The notes beneath the pieces are model-generated. The model saw only the letters and a program-made list of their open reading frames with translations, had not been told where the DNA came from and made no database searches. The translations under genes and the position numbers were made by a program. A stretch of DNA of 64,000 nt from an uncultured Acetatifactor sp. (GTDB lineage Bacteria > Bacillota > Clostridia > Lachnospirales > Lachnospiraceae): assembly GCA_910577665.1 (NCBI GenBank), contig CAJTOJ010000002.1, forward strand, positions 141,948-205,947. The letters are read 5' to 3'. Below, one piece after another: positions 1 to 9,782 of this stretch. How positions within the stretch are numbered: the first letter of the stretch is position 1; every line of letters starts with the position of its first letter.

Positions 1-689
1 GCCCGGCGCTTGATCTGCCTGGGATTCAGATGCATATGGTTCTTAGAGCGGAAGAAGAAAATGGCAAAATTCAACAGGGAAGCCAGAATCGCCGCCGCAC
101 TGAACCAGGCTCTGGATTCGATCATGTCAAAGGCATCCACTGCCATGACAAGGCCATAGAGAATCCCCAGCCATTTTGCTTTTACAGAGACCACAAACAT
201 CAGACGGATCTCCAGATCGGGAAAGATCGCAGCACAGGCCAGGAAAATGGACATATTTACATAGTAGGTGCTGAAACTATGGGCCTGCACACCAAACCAG
301 ACACCGGCTATCAGCGGATCTATCTCCCCCAGCAACAGATAATATGCCCCCATGGCTATAAAACTGCCCACAACGGACAAAAACAGCCCGGTAAAAATAT
401 ATACATTATATTTCCAGGTACCCCAGACCTGTTCCAGCAGGCTGCCCAGGCTGTAATAAAACAGCAGCATAATAATCACAAACGGCCCGATTCCCGTAGG
501 CGGCGAGATGATCCAGGTGAACAGCCTCCATACCTGCCCATGCAGGATCGCATAAGGATTCAGCGTCAGATACTCCATAAACGCAGGGGCAAAGATCTGT
601 AACAGATATCCCGCCACATAACAGATGATCAGCACCGCTGTCAGATTTGGTATTGCATATTTGCCGAATTTTCTCTCCCATTTGCTCAT
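1..689 (-). CDS. Rhomboid-like multi-pass membrane protein, 3' end outside the window
   Basis: The frame is open from ATG at 689 to the window edge (229 codons), so the C-terminus is missing. AGGAAAGG lies about 7 nt upstream of the ATG. The protein begins MSKWERKFGKYAIPN and has about six hydrophobic segments, with the rhomboid-like L1 pattern (HGQVWRLFTWIISPP) near residues 50-65. I see no GxSG nucleophile motif in the visible part, so it may be a rhomboid-fold pseudoprotease rather than an active protease. Similar proteins are common in Lachnospiraceae; in my recollection they carry a cysteine-rich tail, which would lie outside this window. Divergent from the activase gene. Confidence 0.75.
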   Translation of the reverse strand, partial: MSKWERKFGKYAIPNLTAVLIICYVAGYLLQIFAPAFMEYLTLNPYAILHGQVWRLFTWIISPPTGIGPFVIIMLLFYYSLGSLLEQVWGTWKYNVYIFTGLFLSVVGSFIAMGAYYLLLGEIDPLIAGVWFGVQAHSFSTYYVNMSIFLACAAIFPDLEIRLMFVVSVKAKWLGILYGLVMAVDAFDMIESRAWFSAAAILASLLNFAIFFFRSKNHMHLNPRQIKRR

Positions 690-851
690 AGGTCTATTCC
701 TTTCCTGTTTTTACATCCGTCCCGGACTTTTACTTCTTTTCCAAAAACCATTCGAATACATTTTATCATCACAGATGCCATAAGTAAACCAAGCATTTCC
801 TATTTTACAGAAAAATCAGTATTTTTATAAACATTTCATAGCTTATATTCG

Positions 852-880
852 TTGCATTTTGTATTTTTGTGTACTATAAT
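852..880 (+). promoter_or_regulatory. Sigma-70-type promoter of the dehydratase-activase gene
   Basis: TTGCAT (852-857), a 17-nt spacer and a perfect TATAAT (875-880) put the transcript start near 887. This gives a leader of about 125 nt before the ATG at 1012. It also argues against a GTG start at 889, which would be leaderless. Confidence 0.75.
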
Positions 881-1011
881 AGCTTCGTGTGTCATACTCT
901 GTCGACTTTCTGCTTTCCTTTTTCGTGCAGGAAGCAAAAGCCAGGGAAGCAGCACATAAGCCAATGTTTCAATGTTCATTTTGTAATTGTATCAGGAAGG
1001 ATGATTCTTAT

Positions 1012-4000
1012 ATGGAACAAACAAAAAAGGAAGTCTCGCTTGGCATAGACATCGGATCCACCACCGTCAAAATCGCAATCCTGGACGGGGATCACAGATT
1101 GCTGTTTTCCGATTACCAGCGTCATTATGCCAATATACGGGAGACCCTTTCCTCCCTTTTAGGGAAAGCATATAAAGAGCTGGGGAACCTTACCCTGCAC
1201 CCCATGATCACAGGCTCCGGGGGACTGACCCTGGCCAACCACTTAGGCGTTCCCTTCACCCAGGAGGTGATCGCAGTGGCCACCTCCTTAAAGGAACTGG
1301 CTCCCAGAACAGATGTGGCCATCGAGCTTGGCGGCGAGGATGCCAAAATCATCTATTTTGAGGGCGGCAATGTGGAACAGCGCATGAACGGCATCTGTGC
1401 CGGAGGGACAGGTTCCTTCATCGACCAGATGGCTTCCCTGATCCAGACAGATGCTGCCGGACTCAATGCATATGCCAGGAACTACAAATCACTCTATGAC
1501 ATCGCGGCAAGATGTGGCGTGTTCGCCAAGACAGATATCCAGCCCCTGATCAATGAAGGTGCCACCAAGGAGGATCTGTCCGCCTCCATTTTCCAGGCCG
1601 TGGTAAACCAGACCATCTCCGGTCTGGCCTGCGGCAAGCCCATCCGGGGCCATGTGGCTTTTCTGGGAGGCCCCCTGCACTTTCTGTCGGAGCTGAAGGC
1701 TGCCTTTATCCGCACCTTGAAGCTGGACCAGGAACACATCATTGATGCGGACAACTCCCACCTGTTCGCCGCCATTGGTTCTGCCCTGAACGCAAAACCG
1801 GAGGTCTCTTATACCATGGAGGAGATGTCTGGCAGACTGTCCTCCAAGATCAAGATGGAATTCGAGGTGGAGCGGATGGAACCGCTCTTTGCGGACCAGT
1901 CCGCTTACGAAGTCTTCTGCGCCCGCCACCAGAAGCATCATGTGGGCACCGGAGACCTGTCCTCCTACAGGGGAAATGCTTTCCTGGGTATCGATGCAGG
2001 TTCCACCACCACCAAGATCGCACTGGTGGGAGAGGACGGCTCCCTGCTCTACTCTTTTTACGCGGGCAATGACGGCAGCCCCCTGAATACGGCTATACGC
2101 TCCCTGAAAGAGATCTATTCCCTGTTGCCAGAGGATGTGCATATCGTCCGCTCCTGCTCCACAGGCTATGGGGAGGCCCTGATGAAAGCCGCCTTCCTGC
2201 TGGACGACGGGGAGGTGGAGACTGTGGCGCACTACTATGCTGCCGCCTTCTTCAATCCTGCCGTGGACTGCATCCTGGACATTGGCGGCCAGGATATGAA
2301 ATGCATCAAGATCAAGGACCAGACCGTGGACAGTGTACAGCTCAATGAGGCCTGCTCCTCAGGCTGTGGTTCCTTCATCGAGACCTTCGCCAAATCCTTG
2401 AACTATTCTGTCCAGGACTTTGCCCGGGAGGCACTTTTCGCCCCCCATCCCATCGACCTGGGCACCCGGTGTACCGTATTCATGAACTCCAAGGTGAAGC
2501 AGGCCCAGAAAGAAGGCGCTTCCGTAGCCGATATCTCTGCCGGACTGGCCTATTCCGTGATCAAGAACGCTCTCTTTAAGGTCATCAAAGTATCCGATGC
2601 CTCAGAACTTGGCAGGAACATTGTGGTCCAGGGCGGTACCTTCTACAACGATGCTGTCCTCAGGAGCTTCGAGAAAATCGCAGACTGTGAAGCCATCCGG
2701 CCGGACATTGCCGGTATCATGGGCGCTTTCGGGGCGGCCCTCATTGCCAGGGAGCGCTATGAGGCAGGGTATACAACTTCCCTGCTCTCCTACCAGAAGC
2801 TCTGTGCCTTCCAGTATGACACCAGCATGGCTAAATGCAGGGGCTGTACCAACAACTGCCGTCTTACCATCAATAAATTCACCGGCGGTCGGCAGTTTGT
2901 CTCCGGCAACCGCTGTGAGCGCGGAATCGGTGGCCAGAAAAATGCCTCCAATGTACCAAACCTGTTCGCCTATAAGCTGGAAAGGCTTTTCTCCTATGCC
3001 TCCCTGGAGGCAGACCAGGCACCCAGAGGTACTGTAGGCATCCCCAGGGTTCTTAACATGTACGAAAACTATCCCTTCTGGCATACCTTTTTCACCAGGC
3101 TGGGATACCGGGTGATCCTCTCCCCCAGTTCCAATCGCAAGATCTATGAGCTGGGCATTGAGTCCATTCCCAGCGAGTCGGAGTGCTATCCTGCCAAACT
3201 GGCCCACGGCCATGTGGCCTGGCTGATCAGCCAGAAGGTGGATTTTGTCTTCTATCCCGCCCTGTTTTATGAGCGGGATGAGGTAGAAGGGGCCAACAAT
3301 CACTACAACTGTCCCATTGTCACTTCCTACTCGGAAAATATTAAGAACAATGTGGAAGAGATCAGCAGTGGCCAGATGAAACTGCGCAATCCCTTTATGT
3401 CCTTCCGGGATCTTGGCACCATCACAGACGCCTTGAAGCGGGAATTTAAGGAGCTTCCCCAGAAGGAAATCAAGGATGCCGCTGCCGCTGCCTGGGAGGA
3501 GCTTGGTGCTGCCAGAAGAGACATGCAGAAGAAAGGGGAGGAGGTGCTGGCCTACCTGGCAGAGACCGGGAAACGCGGCATCGTGCTGGCCGGACGCCCC
3601 TATCATGTGGATCCTGAGATCAACCATGGTATACCCGAACTGATCACCTCTTTCGACATGGCGGTGCTCACGGAGGATTCTGTCTCCCATCTGGGATGTC
3701 CGGAACGGCCCCTTATCGTCTCCGACCAGTGGATGTACCATTCCAGGCTCTACGCCGCCGCAAGCTATGTAAAGAAGACGGAAAATCTGGATCTGATCCA
3801 GCTCAATTCCTTCGGCTGCGGCCTGGATGCGGTGACCACAGACCAGGTAAACGATATTCTCTCTGGCTCAGACAAGATCTATACCTGTCTGAAAATTGAC
3901 GAAGTGAACAACCTGGGCGCCGCCAGGATCCGGGTACGCTCCCTGCTGTCGGCCATCAAGGTGCGGGAGAAGCAGAAACGCCAGCGTACCCTCCGCTCCA

Positions 4001-5256
4001 CAGCTGTTGAGAAAGTGGCTTTCACCGAACAGATGCGCCAGGAGTATACCATCATCTGTCCCCAGATGTCACCGATCCATTTTGAGATCCTGGAACCTGC
4101 CTTCAATGCATGCGGCTACCATTTTGAAGTGCTGACCAATGACAACAAACATTCCGTGGATGTAGGGCTGAAATATGTAAACAATGACGCCTGCTACCCC
4201 TCCCTGCTGGTGGTGGGGCAGATCATGGAAGCGTTGCTCTCCGGCAAATACGATCTGGACAGGACTGCCATTATCATGAGCCAGACCGGAGGCGGCTGCC
4301 GGGCCACCAACTATGTGGGCTTCATACGCCGCGCCCTGGCCAAAGCCGGTATGGAGCAGATCCCCGTGATCTCCCTAAACCTGGCCGGTATTGAGAGCAA
4401 TCCCGGCTTCCATCTGAATGCAGACCTGATGCTCAGGGCCGCCATAGGCGCCCAGTTCGGTGATATCTTCATGCGATGCACTTACCGGATGCGTCCCTAT
4501 GAGGCTACCCCTGGAAGTGTCAATGCCCTGCACCAGAAATGGCTGAAAAAGGTACAGGACTTTGTGTCGGCAAAGCATATCAACCTGTTTGCCTTCCACA
4601 GAATGTGCCGGGACATCATCCGGGAGTTCGATGCCATTCCCCTGCGGGACGTGAAAAAGCCACGGGTAGGTGTGGTAGGGGAGATCCTGGTAAAATTCTC
4701 CCCCGCAGGCAACAACCATCTGGTAGAGCTGCTGGAAGCCGAAGGTGCAGAAGCTGTGGTGCCGGATCTCATCGACTTCATGTTGTACTGCTTCTACAAC
4801 CAGATATACAAGGCGAATCACCTGGGTACCAGCAAAAAAAGTGCCCGCCACGCAAAGCTTGGAATCTGGGCCATTGAGCATTTGCTACGGGGGGCCTCGG
4901 TTAAGGCTTTCCGGCGCAGCAGACATTTTTCTTCCCCAACCCCCATCCGGGAAATTGCCTCTTATGCGGAACCGATTGTCTCCATTGGCAACCAGACCGG
5001 TGAAGGATGGTTCCTGACAGGGGAGATGGTGGAGCTGATCCACGACAATGTACCCAACATTGTATGTACCCAGCCTTTCGGCTGTCTGCCCAACCATGTG
5101 GTAGGCAAAGGTGTCATCAAGGCTCTGCGGAAGGCATACCCCCAGTCCAACATCGTAGCCATAGACTACGATCCTGGCGCAAGCGAAGTCAACCAGCTCA
5201 ACCGGATCAAACTGATGCTGTCCACCGCACAGAAGAATCTGGCAGACAGGCAATAA
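1012..5256 (+). CDS. Giant 2-hydroxyacyl-CoA dehydratase activase-like protein (double ASKHA ATPase plus dehydratase-like domains)
   Basis: The protein has 1414 aa. AGGAAGG (994-1000) precedes ATG 1012. Two BcrAD/BadFG-type ATPase modules follow one another: GIDIGSTTVK with CAGGTGSF near the N-terminus, and GIDAGSTTTK with CSSGCGSF about 315 residues later. Next come a cysteine cluster (CRGCTNNC) and a DUF2229/HgdB-like half. Known archetypes (HgdC, BcrA/D) hydrolyse ATP to drive electron transfer from a [4Fe-4S] cluster into a dehydratase or reductase. Here activase and partner-like modules are in one chain, a form common in Clostridia with no firmly assigned substrate. The gene stands alone on the plus strand with its own promoter and terminator. 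Confidence 0.85.
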   Translation: MEQTKKEVSLGIDIGSTTVKIAILDGDHRLLFSDYQRHYANIRETLSSLLGKAYKELGNLTLHPMITGSGGLTLANHLGVPFTQEVIAVATSLKELAPRTDVAIELGGEDAKIIYFEGGNVEQRMNGICAGGTGSFIDQMASLIQTDAAGLNAYARNYKSLYDIAARCGVFAKTDIQPLINEGATKEDLSASIFQAVVNQTISGLACGKPIRGHVAFLGGPLHFLSELKAAFIRTLKLDQEHIIDADNSHLFAAIGSALNAKPEVSYTMEEMSGRLSSKIKMEFEVERMEPLFADQSAYEVFCARHQKHHVGTGDLSSYRGNAFLGIDAGSTTTKIALVGEDGSLLYSFYAGNDGSPLNTAIRSLKEIYSLLPEDVHIVRSCSTGYGEALMKAAFLLDDGEVETVAHYYAAAFFNPAVDCILDIGGQDMKCIKIKDQTVDSVQLNEACSSGCGSFIETFAKSLNYSVQDFAREALFAPHPIDLGTRCTVFMNSKVKQAQKEGASVADISAGLAYSVIKNALFKVIKVSDASELGRNIVVQGGTFYNDAVLRSFEKIADCEAIRPDIAGIMGAFGAALIARERYEAGYTTSLLSYQKLCAFQYDTSMAKCRGCTNNCRLTINKFTGGRQFVSGNRCERGIGGQKNASNVPNLFAYKLERLFSYASLEADQAPRGTVGIPRVLNMYENYPFWHTFFTRLGYRVILSPSSNRKIYELGIESIPSESECYPAKLAHGHVAWLISQKVDFVFYPALFYERDEVEGANNHYNCPIVTSYSENIKNNVEEISSGQMKLRNPFMSFRDLGTITDALKREFKELPQKEIKDAAAAAWEELGAARRDMQKKGEEVLAYLAETGKRGIVLAGRPYHVDPEINHGIPELITSFDMAVLTEDSVSHLGCPERPLIVSDQWMYHSRLYAAASYVKKTENLDLIQLNSFGCGLDAVTTDQVNDILSGSDKIYTCLKIDEVNNLGAARIRVRSLLSAIKVREKQKRQRTLRSTAVEKVAFTEQMRQEYTIICPQMSPIHFEILEPAFNACGYHFEVLTNDNKHSVDVGLKYVNNDACYPSLLVVGQIMEALLSGKYDLDRTAIIMSQTGGGCRATNYVGFIRRALAKAGMEQIPVISLNLAGIESNPGFHLNADLMLRAAIGAQFGDIFMRCTYRMRPYEATPGSVNALHQKWLKKVQDFVSAKHINLFAFHRMCRDIIREFDAIPLRDVKKPRVGVVGEILVKFSPAGNNHLVELLEAEGAEAVVPDLIDFMLYCFYNQIYKANHLGTSKKSARHAKLGIWAIEHLLRGASVKAFRRSRHFSSPTPIREIASYAEPIVSIGNQTGEGWFLTGEMVELIHDNVPNIVCTQPFGCLPNHVVGKGVIKALRKAYPQSNIVAIDYDPGASEVNQLNRIKLMLSTAQKNLADRQ

Positions 5257-5270
5257 CGGTTTTGGAAAGG

Positions 5271-5304
5271 AAAAACAGCAGGAATCTCCATCCCTGCTGT
5301 TTTT
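5271..5304. terminator. Bidirectional intrinsic terminator
   Basis: The arm AAAAACAGCAGG (5271-5282) pairs with CCTGCTGTTTTT (5293-5304) around a 10-nt loop. It has A and T runs on both sides and lies between two convergent genes, so it can stop transcription from both. Confidence 0.85.
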
Positions 5305-5307
5305 GAG

Positions 5308-5547
5308 CTAGGAAGCACAGGACTCCCTGCCTTCCACATACCGCTGCAGGACCGCGGCCACCTCTTCCGGCTTCAGCCCCGTATCTGCAATCAGATTGTT
5401 TACTGTCTCCAGTTCCTTGATCCTCTTCTCCTGGTACAGCTCCTCCAGCTCCTTCTTCTCCGAATCCACTCGGGTCATCAAAGCTGCAATCAGATCCTCC
5501 TTGGCACTGATCTTTTCTTCAATCGTCTTTCGCTGTCCTCTTGGCAT
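5308..5547 (-). CDS. Small coiled-coil protein of unknown function (79 aa)
   Basis: Start chosen at ATG 5547, with GGAAGGAG about 8 nt upstream; a longer frame to 5640 lacks a ribosome site. The protein starts MPRGQRKTIEEKISAKED. Its middle is a charged heptad-like helix rich in E, K and L (about residues 8-50), followed by a short helical tail ending in VEGRESCAS. No family recognised. It lies about 100 bp downstream of the SNF2 helicase gene, probably as the last gene of that transcript. Confidence 0.6.
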   Translation of the reverse strand: MPRGQRKTIEEKISAKEDLIAALMTRVDSEKKELEELYQEKRIKELETVNNLIADTGLKPEEVAAVLQRYVEGRESCAS

Positions 5548-5644
5548 ATGCAGTCTCCTTCCACTGTTTCCTTTTTCTACCAGTATATGGACAAGACTAG
5601 GAAAATATGCATATGAATTTTTTTCCTGTGGGCAGCACACCCTG

Positions 5645-8600
5645 TTAAGACAAAAGCGTCATAAAATCTTCTTTGCTCATACCGGCAAGCTGGGCGGCAT
5701 CCCCCTGGATCACCTGTTCCGAGAGTGCCCGCTTGCTCTCCTGTAGTCTCTGGATCTTCTCCTCAATGGTCCCCTTGGCGATCAGTTTGTACACCACCAC
5801 CTTCTTCTCCTGTCCGATGCGGTGTGCCCGATCCGTGGCCTGGTTCTGCACTGCCAGGTTCCACCAGGGATCATAATGGATCACTACATCCGCCCCGGTA
5901 AGGTTCAGACCCACACCCCCGGCTTTTAAGGAAATCAGAAACACCTGTGTGTCATCTGCATTAAAGGCTTTTACAAGCTGTAGACGTTTTTCCTTGGGTG
6001 TGGCCCCTGTGATGGTATAATAGCTGATCTTCTCTTGGTCCATCCGTGCGGCAATCAGCTCCAGCATAGAGGTAAACTGGGAGAACAGCAGTATCTTATG
6101 GCCTCCCTCCACAGCACTTTGGGTCAGCTCCACACAGGCTTCCAGTTTTGCAGACTCTGCCCGGTAATTCTCAAAACACAGCGCCGGATCGCAGCAGATC
6201 TGTCGTAGCTTTGTCAGTTCCGCAAGAATCTGCATCTTGTTCTTCTGGAATTCCCTGGCATCCTGCATGGCAATTCTCTGCTTCATATGGATCACCTGGG
6301 CATCATACAACTGCTGCTGGGCAGGCTCGAACTTCACATACCTGCTCTCCTCCAGTTTCTCCGGAAGATCTTTGAGCACATTCTGTTTCATCCTGCGCAG
6401 GATAAAAGGTGCTGTCATTCTCTGCAGCCGTTCCAGTGCCCCCTGGTCCTCGTTCTTCACAATGGGGGATTCAAATGTATTGCGGAATACATCATATCCA
6501 TACAGATACCCCGGAATCAGGAAATCGAATATGCTCCACAGCTCACTGAGCCGGTTCTCAATCGGTGTCCCTGTCAGGGCATACCGCACACGGCTTCTGA
6601 TCCCCTTCACCGCCCCGGCAGCGGCAGTGGTATGGTTCTTGATATACTGGGCTTCATCAATAACCTGGTAATAGAACTCCTTGTCGCCATAATAAGCTAT
6701 ATCACGCTTTAACAGGTCATAGGATGTCACCACAACATCAAAATCCCGGTACCGCTCCAGCTTCGCCAGTCGTTCCTCCTGGTTTCCACTGACCAGCAGG
6801 AAGGAAAGCTGCGGGGCAAATCGTCCGATCTCTTCCCCCCAGTTATATACCAGGGAAGCCGGTGCCACCACCAGGGAAGCTTCTCCCTTCCCCTCCAGCT
6901 TGGCTGACAGAAACAATGCAATCACCTGCAAGGTTTTCCCCAGTCCCATGTCATCGGCCAGGATACCGCCCAAACGGTATTCCTCCAGGGTGCGCAGCCA
7001 CCGGTAACCTGTACGCTGGTACCCCCGCATCACATCCCTCAAGGAGGGTGGTTCCTCAAAATCTGCATCCTTCACCGTCTTGAAGTTCTTCACCATCTCC
7101 CTGAAATGGCTGTCCCTGTTGCTATAGATTTCCTCGTTTTTCTCCAGGAGCTTATCCAGGTACAGGGCACGGTACAAGGGTACCTTCACGTCTCCCTTCT
7201 GTAGATCCCTGGAAGACAGGCGAAGTGTTGACACCATCTCCTCCAGTGTGGATAGCGCCCCGTCCTCCAGGCTCAGGAAGTCTCCATTTTTCAGCCTGTA
7301 ATATTTCTTCCGCTGTCTATATCCCTTTAAGATGTCTAACAGCTCCTGTGGAGAAATATCCTGGGTCTCAATGTGCAGGTCCAGCAGATCCCTGGAGACA
7401 GATACCCCCACTGACACCTTAAGCCTGCGGTTGATGTTCACATGGTTAAAGCGCTTTGTACACCGCACCTCCCCCAGCCTCATCAGCTCCTCCACACCTT
7501 CCCCCAGCACCTGGTACATCAGTTCCTCTTCCTTATCGCAGTGCAGTTCCTGCTTCTCCGGGTCAAAATAAGGGAACCATCTATGCAGCAGACCCAGAAT
7601 CTCACCTTCCTTTGCCTCATCCCGGATCCGTTCTATGGACGATGCTTTCTCATCCATCAGATCAAACAGGGAGAATTCCCTGTCTCCATACACCGCTTTC
7701 ACCCGGCAGGTCATATTCTGGTTCTCTGTATCCAGGTAAAACACAAATTTCACCCGGGGTGGAAGATAACCGGCAATCTCTTCGCTGTCCTCCTCCATGA
7801 TATCCATCACATCTTCCAGCTGGGGAATCACATGATAATAAAAATGCGCCAGATGATTCCGTCCCACTGTGAATTCCAGCTTGCCATTGCGGCAGAAATC
7901 TGCCAGGATGCGAATCTTGACCAGGAAATCCTCCTCCAGACGGCACAGTACATCGTCCTGCACATAGTAGGCAGTCCCGGATCCGTAGAAGAACTGCGGC
8001 ATACGGCAGCTCACCTTGATGCCGTGGAAGGTATTTCTGCTGCTGAGACCATTTTTGCGGATGGCAACGGCTATTTTGGGGTTTTGGGGCCTGGCTGTAA
8101 GCTGCCTCTTCTGCTTTGTCATGGCGTCCTTGTCCTCGTATTCCAGGCCTGTCTCACCCATGAACCGGTATATTTCGTCCAGCCGCCAGCCGGACAGGAC
8201 TATCTCGCCTTTCCGGGAGCCTGTTCTTTTGTAGGCGCCAGCTTCCTCCAGTCTTCTCTCAAAGTCCAGTTCTTCCTTCATTGCCTTGCCGATGAAATCC
8301 AGCCATTTTTTTGCCTCTTCCTTGAAATGATTGCTGTTGTGGTTGATACTGGTACTACTGCCATAGACAGCCGTCTTTGCCTGCCGGACATTCTCACAAA
8401 ATTCCGCCAGATCCTTGATCACAAACATTTTTCCTTTCCCCACACGGAAAGAAACTGCCAGTTCACCCTGGCGTTTTATCAGTTTGGGCAGAAGGGTGAG
8501 ACTTTCCACTTCCTTCCCATCTCCTGGCAGAAAACCGTTCACCCTCTGGCTCATCAAGGTCTGCATCAGAACCATGGCCAGTTTATCTGTGGCATCCCCC

Positions 8601-9724
8601 AGGTTCTCTCTTTTGACCCTTTTCTCCACCAGGTCAAAAAAAGCATACAGATATGCACAATATTCCCTTCTGTAGTAGCCGTAATAATAATGTCTGTTGC
8701 ACTGGGGGCATCCACAGTCCGCAAAGAGCACCTGATCCCTGGAAAAAACAAATTGCAAAGGAAAGCTGGTACGTCCTTCCCTTCCCTCCCCTTGCGCCTC
8801 ACAGATCATCTCCATACGGTCATCTGTATAACCGGACTCCAGGTCATGCAAAGACACCTTCCCTTCTTCCAGAAGCCGTTTCCCCTTACGCACATTTGCC
8901 GCTGTAAAACGCATTCCCCTGCGCACAGCATCACAGTCAAAATACTGGTAATACCGCAGGTCTTCTCCGGCTGCCCGCTGTCTGACCGCGTCTGCCTGCC
9001 CGGATACCTCCGGCTCCTCCTGTCTGTTTAAGACAACATATTCCTCCTCTGACAGGTATGGTATGGCTTTTGCCGGTTCTGTCCCACTATCCGCATCCTC
9101 TGTCTGTTCTATGCCATACGTATGGTCTGCAGGAACCAGTCCTGCCACAGTGGAAGCTTCTGGTTCCGGCTCTGTCCCGGAGACCTCTTCCGGCCCCTCT
9201 TCCCCGGGCACATGCTCTGTCAGATCTCCCCAGAGTCCCGGATGCCACATCCAGTCTTCCTCTTGTGCAGCAGGCAATGTCTCCTGTCCTTTGCCCTCCT
9301 GATCCTCCCGGTCATGAAATGCCGGTTCTGCCTCCTGGAACTTCAGAGTCTGCTGCCCGCCCTTCTCCTGGACAATCTGTACTTCCTGTTGTGCCGGTGC
9401 CAGGGGTTGTCCGGACTCCGGCACCGGCACATGCTGTGCTACTTCCTGTGGGCCTTCCCCTTCCTTGGCCTGCTGTCTGGCATACATCACCGCTGCCATA
9501 TGCTTGCATTTGCCGCCGCCACGGGCCATAGGGCACTGACAGTTCATCATCCATCCGTCCCCACTGCTCTTTTCCAGGATCTTGACCTGATACTCATATC
9601 TGTCCCAGACAGAAGCCGTACACTTTCCCTCTTCCACCTGCAAGCCAGAGACCCTTCCCATCTTCAGCAGATCCCCACCCTGCTCCAGTACATTCCTGCC
9701 AAATCCGATTTCCCATCTGTGCAT
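5645..9724 (-). CDS. SNF2-family DEAD/DEAH-box helicase with N-terminal SWIM zinc finger
   Basis: The protein has 1359 aa. A SWIM-type motif (CQCPMARGGGKCKHMA) lies near residue 65, followed by an acidic Q/E/P-rich linker (about 85-250) and an SNF2-associated bacterial region. The ATPase core comes next: Walker A DDMGLGKT near residue 920, DEAQ box near 1020, and helicase motifs LLFSQFTSM and QATDRAHRIGQ in the C-terminal lobe. Family members are DNA translocases; the bacterial SWIM/SNF2 type has no fixed role, and some act in repair or defence. Conventional neighbours (malY, metA, ligA) favour a housekeeping role here. Confidence 0.9.
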   Translation of the reverse strand: MHRWEIGFGRNVLEQGGDLLKMGRVSGLQVEEGKCTASVWDRYEYQVKILEKSSGDGWMMNCQCPMARGGGKCKHMAAVMYARQQAKEGEGPQEVAQHVPVPESGQPLAPAQQEVQIVQEKGGQQTLKFQEAEPAFHDREDQEGKGQETLPAAQEEDWMWHPGLWGDLTEHVPGEEGPEEVSGTEPEPEASTVAGLVPADHTYGIEQTEDADSGTEPAKAIPYLSEEEYVVLNRQEEPEVSGQADAVRQRAAGEDLRYYQYFDCDAVRRGMRFTAANVRKGKRLLEEGKVSLHDLESGYTDDRMEMICEAQGEGREGRTSFPLQFVFSRDQVLFADCGCPQCNRHYYYGYYRREYCAYLYAFFDLVEKRVKRENLGDATDKLAMVLMQTLMSQRVNGFLPGDGKEVESLTLLPKLIKRQGELAVSFRVGKGKMFVIKDLAEFCENVRQAKTAVYGSSTSINHNSNHFKEEAKKWLDFIGKAMKEELDFERRLEEAGAYKRTGSRKGEIVLSGWRLDEIYRFMGETGLEYEDKDAMTKQKRQLTARPQNPKIAVAIRKNGLSSRNTFHGIKVSCRMPQFFYGSGTAYYVQDDVLCRLEEDFLVKIRILADFCRNGKLEFTVGRNHLAHFYYHVIPQLEDVMDIMEEDSEEIAGYLPPRVKFVFYLDTENQNMTCRVKAVYGDREFSLFDLMDEKASSIERIRDEAKEGEILGLLHRWFPYFDPEKQELHCDKEEELMYQVLGEGVEELMRLGEVRCTKRFNHVNINRRLKVSVGVSVSRDLLDLHIETQDISPQELLDILKGYRQRKKYYRLKNGDFLSLEDGALSTLEEMVSTLRLSSRDLQKGDVKVPLYRALYLDKLLEKNEEIYSNRDSHFREMVKNFKTVKDADFEEPPSLRDVMRGYQRTGYRWLRTLEEYRLGGILADDMGLGKTLQVIALFLSAKLEGKGEASLVVAPASLVYNWGEEIGRFAPQLSFLLVSGNQEERLAKLERYRDFDVVVTSYDLLKRDIAYYGDKEFYYQVIDEAQYIKNHTTAAAGAVKGIRSRVRYALTGTPIENRLSELWSIFDFLIPGYLYGYDVFRNTFESPIVKNEDQGALERLQRMTAPFILRRMKQNVLKDLPEKLEESRYVKFEPAQQQLYDAQVIHMKQRIAMQDAREFQKNKMQILAELTKLRQICCDPALCFENYRAESAKLEACVELTQSAVEGGHKILLFSQFTSMLELIAARMDQEKISYYTITGATPKEKRLQLVKAFNADDTQVFLISLKAGGVGLNLTGADVVIHYDPWWNLAVQNQATDRAHRIGQEKKVVVYKLIAKGTIEEKIQRLQESKRALSEQVIQGDAAQLAGMSKEDFMTLLS

Positions 9725-9782
9725 GACCCCTATATCCCCCCTGCGTCAGAGCATGTCCTTTTTCCAGACAAATATTGAACCC

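Noticed and set aside
889..1011. Longer N-terminus of the activase gene from GTG 889
   Set aside because: The start would sit at the predicted transcript start with no ribosome site; ATG 1012 has AGGAAGG and the family N-terminus.
7442..9031. 529-codon open frame opposite the SNF2 gene
   Set aside because: A shadow of the helicase gene: composition and lack of ribosome site mark it as antisense reading of a real gene.
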